From assembly GCF_003597395.2 (NCBI RefSeq), contig NC_133778.1, positions 25,686,714 to 25,750,713 of the forward strand: a stretch of 64,000 nt of DNA, given 5' to 3'. The translations under genes were made by a program, and so were the position numbers. The stretch comes from Chelonoidis abingdonii (lineage: Eukaryota > Chordata > Testudines > Testudinidae). Below are positions 57,800 through 64,000 of the stretch, piece after piece. Below the pieces are notes generated by a model, which was not told the origin of the DNA, searched no databases, and was given only the letters and a program-made list of their open reading frames with translations. The first letter of the stretch is position 1; every line of letters begins with the position of its first letter.

Positions 57800-59545
57800 A
57801 AATCAGTGAACCAAAACTGGTGTTCAGAAACTAAGTCTAATTGGTAGACAAAATAATGAGATGGTTGAGAATTTGAAGGTGGAAGACAGCTTGGGTGAAA
57901 GTGATCATGAAATGATAGATGATCTAAGCAATGGTAGAAGGCTGAATTTAGAAAATGCAAAGAACTGGTAGGTAAGATCCCACGGGAAGCAAGTCTAGGG
58001 GAAAAAAAAAAAAGGAGCATTGACAATTTTTAAGAGACTATATTAAAGGCAAAAGAGCAAACTAATGCAATGCACAGGAAAGATGGGAAGTAAGATAAGA
58101 GACCACTCTGGCTTACCCAAGAGATATTCAATGACCTGGAACTCAAGAGAGAGTCTTACAAAAAAGTGGAAATTAGGTAAATGACAAAGGATTAGTTTAA
58201 ATAAAACCTACAAGCATGCAGGGGCAGGCACAAAATGAGATCAAACTAGCTAGGACACAGAGGGTAACAAGAAAACATTTTATAAATACATCAAAAGCAA
58301 GAGGAAGATCAAGGATATGGTAGGTCCATTACTCACTGAGGAGGGAAAGAGAATAAAAGAAAACATAGCAATGGCCAAAATGTTAGATGCCTTTCTTATT
58401 TCAGTTTTCAGAAAAAAAAAAGTCAGCAGTGATTGGACAACTAATACAGTGAACATCCATTTAAATGGTATAGGATCTTAGGCTAAAATAGGGAAAGAAC
58501 AAGTTAAGAATAACTTAGACAAGTTAAAAAAGTCTTCAAATCAGCAAGGTCTAATGAAATACATCTTAGAACATTTAAGGAACTGGCTGGAGAGATCTGA
58601 GTCATTAGGGATTATCACTGAGAACTTGTGGAGGATGGGAAAGATCCTAGAGGACTAGAAAAGTGGAAATATATTACCTATCAATAAAAAGGGAATAATG
58701 ACAACCCAGGGAATTATAGACCAATCAGCTCAACTTCAGTACCCAGAAAGATAATGGAAGTAAACAAACAACAATCAAACCCTGAAGATAAGGTGATAAG
58801 TAACAGCGAACATGGACTTGTCAAGAACAAATCATGTCAATTCAACTTAATATCCTTTGTGCAGGTAGGGAGGAAGCAATAGATGTGATATATCTCAACT
58901 TTGGTAAAGCTTTTGATATTGTCTCACATGACCTTCCTATGAGCAAACTAGAGAAATATAGCTTAGAGGAACCTGTTATAAAGTAGGGGCACAACTGGTT
59001 GAAAACCATACTCAAAGAATAGTCAATGGTTCACACTGATATTGAATAAAGCCAGACCCAGTGCAGATCTCTGTGGGACCTCATTCAATATGACCTTCCA
59101 CTCAAACTGGTTTAAAGGTCTAGAAAATATGACCTATGAGGAAAGATTAAAAAAAAAATTGGTTTGTTTACTCTGGAGAAGAAAAGACTGAGGAGGACAT
59201 CATAATAGTCTTCAATTATGTAAATGGGTCCTATAAAGAGGAGAGTGATAAATTATTCCCCTATATGCTGAGAACAGGAGACATAGTAATGGGCTTAAAT
59301 TTCAGCAAGGGAGATTTAGATTAGAAATTAGGAAAATCTTCTTAACTGTAAGGGTAATTAAGCACTGAAACAAATTTCCTATGGAGACTGTGGAATCTGT
59401 ATCACTGGAGTTTTTAAGAACAGGTTAGACAAACACCAGCCACGAATGGTCTAGATAATACTTAGTCCTGCCTCAGTGTAGGCGACTGGACTAGTCAACG
59501 TATCAAGATCCCTTCCGGTTCTACATTTCTATGATTCTATCATAG
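57800..59545 (+). pseudogene. CR1 LINE, internally deleted, with 3' end
   Basis: Endonuclease and RT pieces of CR1 ORF2 read through stops and shifts: LGESDHEMID (57890), FYKYIKSKRK (58275), GPLLTEEGKRIKENIAMA (58325-58380), NPGNYRPISSTSVPRKIME (58705-58760), EHGLVKNKSCQFNLISF (58810-58860), EAIDVIYLNFGKAFDIVSHD (58873-58932). Then the sequence jumps to the CR1 3' region: 'gggcttaaatttcagcaagg', 'ttggatt'-type sequence, 'ctagataatacttagtcctg', ending 'tctatgattctat' at 59540. The later RT domain with the catalytic box and the rest of ORF2 are missing. CR1 moves by target-primed reverse transcription; this copy is old. Confidence 0.9.
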
Positions 59546-60100
59546 GCTATTCCATGCATCATTCCTTTTTTGGGGGGTCTTTAAAGAAAGACACTTTGTG
59601 GGGTCGGGGGAGAGATGGAAGAATGCACATAAGTAACTGAAGTGAACTTCACCATCGTGGCTGCCACCTTTACTATTTTCTGGGACTCTAGACCTTCGTC
59701 ACCCTGATCCTGAGATGTCCTGACCAGATGGAGCTAAAAAGAAAGGGACCCCAGTAATATCATCATCCCTATCAGCTTCATCTGAATCCCAAACATCACC
59801 TGGGATGACTTGGGATTGGCCTTTAACAGTAGCAACAGCTCCAGCTCAGCTCAGCTAGCTCCTTCTCTTTTACTCAAAAATCCAGATATTATCATCTTTG
59901 ATACCATCAAAGAGCCTGTCAGACAAGGGTTTTTGTCCTTCTAAAACTCTCTCCAGAGAAAGGTAAAAGGAACAAGTGTTATTGTTAAAACAGCCTTACT
60001 TAATGCTTTACATTTCAAATGTTTTAACTATGTTTCCTTCTTTTCTTTATCTTTAATAAAGGGGTTAAAAGGATTTTTAATAGGAACTTGCCATGCTACT
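59546..60100. repeat. Possible dispersed repeat
   Basis: The stretch 'ttctgggactctagaccttc', 'ctgaccagatggagctaaaa', 'gaaagggaccccagtaatat', then 'aggggttaaaaggatttt' looks like a turtle dispersed repeat that I recall seeing elsewhere, but I cannot name its class. No coding frame. Confidence 0.35.
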
Positions 60101-62034
60101 AAGCAGGCTGAGATCTCTGTATACCAAACCCTGAACCTTGTTTAGCACTGTTTAATGTTGAACACTGACTGGGTTATGTTAACACTTTTGGCCCATATAT
60201 TTCATCTAAATTAATACAATAATGCATCTGAAGCTCTGGAATTTTTACCCTAAATCTTTTCAAAAAATTGTCATTTCAGGAAATACATTTGCTGAGAGTA
60301 GCTAAGTGTTCATTTTATATTGCATTAGCCTTTTATTTAAATCCATCTTCTGCGTGTCTGGTCTCAATTCATATACCAGAACACAAACTGCAAGGGGCCA
60401 GTTCACATGGGGAAACTTGTAATAAACGAAACCCCAAAGGGCAATAACAGTGTAGTTTCAAGGCAAGCTTAGATGACTCTGTAACAATGGGGCTCTAAAA
60501 AACAGCTAGTGAGAGCACAAAAGGGAAAAATTAGCAACTGTAAATCAGACACAGCAGTGCCTATGTAATTACTTTCATAGCAGCTGATCTATAGGAAAAC
60601 CTGCAGCCCAAGTAACAGAATCTTGGACGTGATTCAAAGTGGAGAGAGCCTGGTTCAATTTTCTTAACCTTTGTCAACCAATTTATATACGTTTAGCTGA
60701 ATCTCATGGTCTCCTGTGGATATATGAGAAAGATATGTCAAGTCCTGACATACACGCCACGTGGGCAAACATAGAGCTCTGCCAAAGACAATCATGTGAT
60801 ACATAATATGTTCCTCTTAGCTCCCTGGCCTCTGATGAAATCTAATTAAAGACAGTTTCTGTAGGAAATTACTGTTCTATGGTAATTTTGTCATTGCTGA
60901 GTAATGCTGGCGAGCAATGCTTGGAAGAACCCAGAATGCTTAAGTCAGAAAGGTGCATGACCTTTAAAATTATCTCAGCAAGACAAGCACAAGAAAATGG
61001 GGTGTTTAGCCATGTGATATCTGGGGACCCTTGGGCTATGGTATGGGCACAACACAGGCTGCAGTACTTTCCAAAAGCCTTTCATCTCTGAAGGTCAAAA
61101 CAGAACGTTTGTGTGTCTCTACTTATCTGCATTACTGTGAAAATAGTCACACTATGTGCAGAAAAAGAAAGCAACAAGCCCCTCAGTTGCTACCAAAGAA
61201 TCTGATGTGTTTTCATTAGACAAACTATTTTTCAGAGTGAAAAGGAACAGAGCAAAAAGGGAAACACCACTGGTCATCCCATGAACATCACCTTGACAAT
61301 GTAGATGACTAAAGTTGTCCAAAATGAACTCTTTGGTTAAAACAACAACTATAGTTACTTCTTCTTGTCCTTAGGGGCTTAAATCCTGGCTGTAAAATGA
61401 ACAATAATACATCACCAACTTTATTTTGGAATATGTTTAGACAAATACCAAATAAATCATATTAGAAACTGACTCTCATGCCAAAGCCTCAGAGGTAAAT
61501 CAATGTCTATCTGCACCCTTTTTTAGGACAATTTACCAACAAAGCATTGTGCTAGTCTTTATCAGGTGTTACAGTTCATTAACTCACTTCCTTCTCTTTG
61601 AATCTCAGAGATTTAAATAGTTTTAAAATTAGAGTATGCAGTATAACAATACTCAGTCTGAAAAAATCATAGAGCTAACTAAATGGAACTGCGCTTCTGG
61701 GTAAGTCAATGTCAAGAGGAGATTGAATGAGAGCAGGGCAGCTTCATCATCTCAGTTGAGAAGCAATTACTTGCTGGAATACTTTGATTGTGCTCTGAGC
61801 TATAATTCACAAAGACAACTGAACAAAGACAACTACCACTGGCACCTCTCACACATATTGCAGTGTCTCCCTGTCTTTATATTTAAATAGTATTCACATA
61901 TAATAGCTAATAAGAATAATCTGTGGGAGAAAACTCACTCACTAAACAAACCTGTCAAAAATGATGCTTTCCCATTTGTGTTAGTTTTTCAGTCCAAATA
62001 CTCTCAGGCCTTTCATGGAGCATCCAGAATGACA
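60101..62034. other. Non-coding, unassigned sequence
   Basis: A+T-rich DNA with no supportable gene or repeat end. Confidence 0.45.
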
Positions 62035-62757
62035 CTGTCATTCCTTATGTGAATGGCCACCATTCTCCTGATGGCCATTGACTTCTGGGGCAGAAGAAGG
62101 CATCCTCGCATCCCACCACCCAGTCAGTGAGGTTCAGGCTAAATGGAATGGATTTAAGGTGCACCTAGGTAGGGCTGAGGCCTTCTCCACTCCACTTACC
62201 CATTCACTAAATTGTGGCCTAGTAGCCAGCACCTGAGGCACCACCAGCAATGGTGGCTGGCAGGCCAGGTAGGAGGGTCCGGGCTCACTCGACTCCACCG
62301 GGCCCTGAACCAAGGCCCTGGCAGTGGTGGAGTGGTCCATCACTGGCTCAGTGGGGATCCCACCAAAACACACTGAGCTTACCTGGATGGGAAATACCAC
62401 GCCGTGACCCTCCCTGGGTCACTTCCTTCGGTTGTCTGTAGTATGGCAGTCCAGGAGGCTTTGGGGTGTCCAGGCTTCGGTCACTTCATGGAGCTCTGCT
62501 GGTTGCAGGTTTCCAAGCTGACCAATGAGGCCTCTGATCTCTGCAGGCAGGGGCCATAAACAGTCCTCAGTGGGAGCTTCCAGCACAGGTCCTTCCCCTC
62601 CAGCATTCATCCCTGAATGATCTGGGCTTCCTCCCTTTATACTCTTGCAGCATCTGGAGCATGCCCAGTCCAGTCTAGGGGGCAGGACTTCTACTGTCCA
62701 TAATGTAGGTTTAACCCCATCTTGGCTAGTGTGGGATCTGTACTCTCTGTCACAACC
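62035..62757 (-). repeat. Candidate solo LTR
   Basis: A GC-rich block in A+T-rich surroundings. Read on the minus strand it starts 'tgtgacagagagtacagat' at 62757 and holds a TATA-like 'agagtataaagggaggaagc' at about 62628-62647. No coding frame shows domains; the 88-codon minus frame at 62134-62400 is composition-driven. TG at the 5' end and a TATA box fit an LTR, but I cannot confirm the 3' end or a target duplication. Confidence 0.45.
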
Positions 62758-63159
62758 CCTAAAAGCTCATATCAGCATTCCTGGAGCTAGCAAACTCCAA
62801 AGGGGGTATACATATTTTAATCATTTGTTAAAAGCATATGCCTGGTTTGTGACTCGAAATGATCATCTTCATATAGATCTGGCTGTTTTGCAAAACAAAA
62901 ACAATCCTATTGTACTTCAGTTTAGACGTTGATGACCCTGCTTCTTCCCCTCTGCACTACACAAGTCATATGTCACTTTAACTCAGTTGATTTCAGTTAA
63001 GTTACATCAGGCTACAACTGACATATTGTAGTGTAGAATCAGGCCTAACTTTCTGTTGTTGCCCTCCTATCAAGTTCAAATGTATCTGTCCAAATATTTA
63101 TAGAACAATCATTGCTCTGGTGCCTGAGCACCCCAATATCTTCAGTGAGTTTTATATTC
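62758..63159. other. Non-coding, unassigned sequence
   Basis: No gene. The 95-codon plus frame at 62645-62932 shows no motif. Confidence 0.4.
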
Positions 63160-63300
63160 ACAACGCTACTATGAGGTTGGGACATAATATCCCATTTTTC
63201 TGATGGGAAACTGAGGCACAGAGAGACTAAACAACATGTCCAGAGAGGCAGGACCTGGATGTTTGAGTCCAAGTTCAGTGTCGTCTCCACTGGACCATCC
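63160..63300 (+). repeat. MIR/CORE-like SINE fragment
   Basis: 'tatcccatttttctgatggg', 'aaactgaggcacagagagac' and 'aacatgtccagagaggcagg' followed by 'gagtccaagttcag' are the conserved 3' half of MIR-like SINEs. Degraded. Confidence 0.7.
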
Positions 63301-63394
63301 TTCCTTCTTGTTAGCCTTAAAAATTAATCCAACACAGTACCAAGGTAGGTATATCTGCAACAGGAGGTAGAGAGATGGTGAATTTTTTTTTTTT

Positions 63395-63541
63395 CCAGAA
63401 ACACTGAGATATTTATGAGTAGGTTAGATAAATGTCTATCAAGGATGGTCTAGACAGTATTTGGTCCTGCCATGAAGGCATGGGACCGGACTCGATGACC
63501 TCTCGAGGTCCCTTCCAGTCCAAAAAATCTATGAATCTATA
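63395..63541 (+). mobile_element. CR1 LINE 3' end
   Basis: 'tatttatgagtaggttagat', 'ggatggtctagacagtattt', 'ggtcctgccatgaaggcatg', 'gatgacctctcgaggtccct', ending in two octamer-like units 'tctatgaatctat'. It is the 3' end of a 5'-truncated CR1, the same family as 59280-59545 but better preserved. Confidence 0.85.
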
Positions 63542-64000
63542 TAGAGAGCCCTCAAGAAATGCTGAATAGCACAAAATCGTTTTCCATGTTATAACTACTG
63601 GAAAAAATGTGACATAGAAGTTAGAATATTATTATAGCAGCAAATGTTGAGGCAAATATAAAGTTTCACTAAAGGATAAGGCATCGATATGATTAATAAT
63701 AGCATCTGCTCTTCCACTCTCTAGGGAAAAAATATCAATTCAAACTACACCTCCCATGAGGCACTGTGGGAGCTCCATAGGACACAGATTAATGTGGAAC
63801 TGACCTGAAATGTTTTCACATTTCTAAACTGAAAATTGTCAGAACTTTCCATTGTATGAAACATTGATATTTTGACTTTTTATCCTGATTCTGAATTAAT
63901 TACACATTTTGAAATATCGGAATCTCCTGTGTGATAGAAATTCCAATTGTCAACCAGCTCTATTATTTAGCATGTTTTGGAGCATATTCCTTCTAGGCAT
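63542..64000. other. Non-coding, unassigned sequence
   Basis: No gene or repeat end recognised up to the window edge. Confidence 0.4.

Noticed and set aside
62134..62610. Minus-strand frames as a host exon
   Set aside because: There are no splice signals or domains that I can support. The GC-rich block has LTR-like features instead.
1..64000. CRISPR arrays, operons, riboswitches or other prokaryotic features
   Set aside because: Repeat families, poly(A) runs and low coding density show vertebrate DNA; no regularly spaced repeats were seen.

Overview
This window looks like vertebrate, most likely turtle, intergenic or intronic DNA. The repeat families point that way: CR1 LINEs ending in ATTCTATG-type octamers, Penelope-like elements with a GIY-YIG endonuclease, PIF/Harbinger transposons, MIR/CORE-like SINEs, a DIRS-type tyrosine-recombinase retrotransposon, and a Gmr1-like Ty3/gypsy element with a SCAN-like Gag. 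A crocodilian is possible but less likely. I found no host protein-coding gene, tRNA, rRNA or CRISPR array. Every coding trace I could name belongs to a transposable element, and all are broken.

Layout. 1-29 kb: mostly A+T-rich unassigned DNA with scattered repeats. These are a Penelope tail beside a Tigger-like MITE (1.2-1.5 kb), an APE-type non-LTR retrotransposon pseudogene (4.7-7.0 kb), MITE and MIR-like pieces, a G-rich hAT-like element (16.4-17.0 kb), a Penelope-like GIY-YIG fragment (19.5-20.2 kb), a foldback element nested in another repeat (22.5-23.6 kb), and a Harbinger transposase pseudogene (27.6-28.6 kb). 29-48 kb: the main object, two retrotransposon families locked into one large imperfect palindrome. 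48-64 kb: a Harbinger SANT/Myb-gene relic cut by a second Penelope-like fragment (49.7-51.4 kb), a 29-bp-TIR MITE (52.5 kb), an internally deleted CR1 (57.8-59.5 kb), a candidate solo LTR (62.0-62.8 kb) and a CR1 3' end (63.4 kb).

The palindrome. Reading from the centre near 36.43 kb outwards, both arms give the same order: DIRS 5' region, gag, RT, RNase H, tyrosine recombinase, then a gypsy LTR, PBS and gag. The left arm is on the minus strand (36.3 kb down to 29.15 kb) and the right arm on the plus strand (36.55 kb up to 43.73 kb). Each arm is about 7.2 kb, with a loop of roughly 240 bp. To the right the gypsy element continues through protease, integrase, RT, RNase H, polypurine tract and 3' LTR, ending at 47.9 kb. 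In the pol region integrase lies upstream of RT, the Gmr1 arrangement.

The arms differ mainly by scattered one- and few-base insertions and deletions. The noisier zones alternate: gypsy in the left arm, DIRS in the right. The other arm often has the in-frame version. That looks more like uncorrected long-read sequence than neutral decay, so a foldback-read or assembly artefact must be excluded before the palindrome is treated as biology. Two observations argue for a real rearrangement: the DIRS/LTR junction differs between the arms, and the palindromic LTRs differ in type from the outer LTRs.
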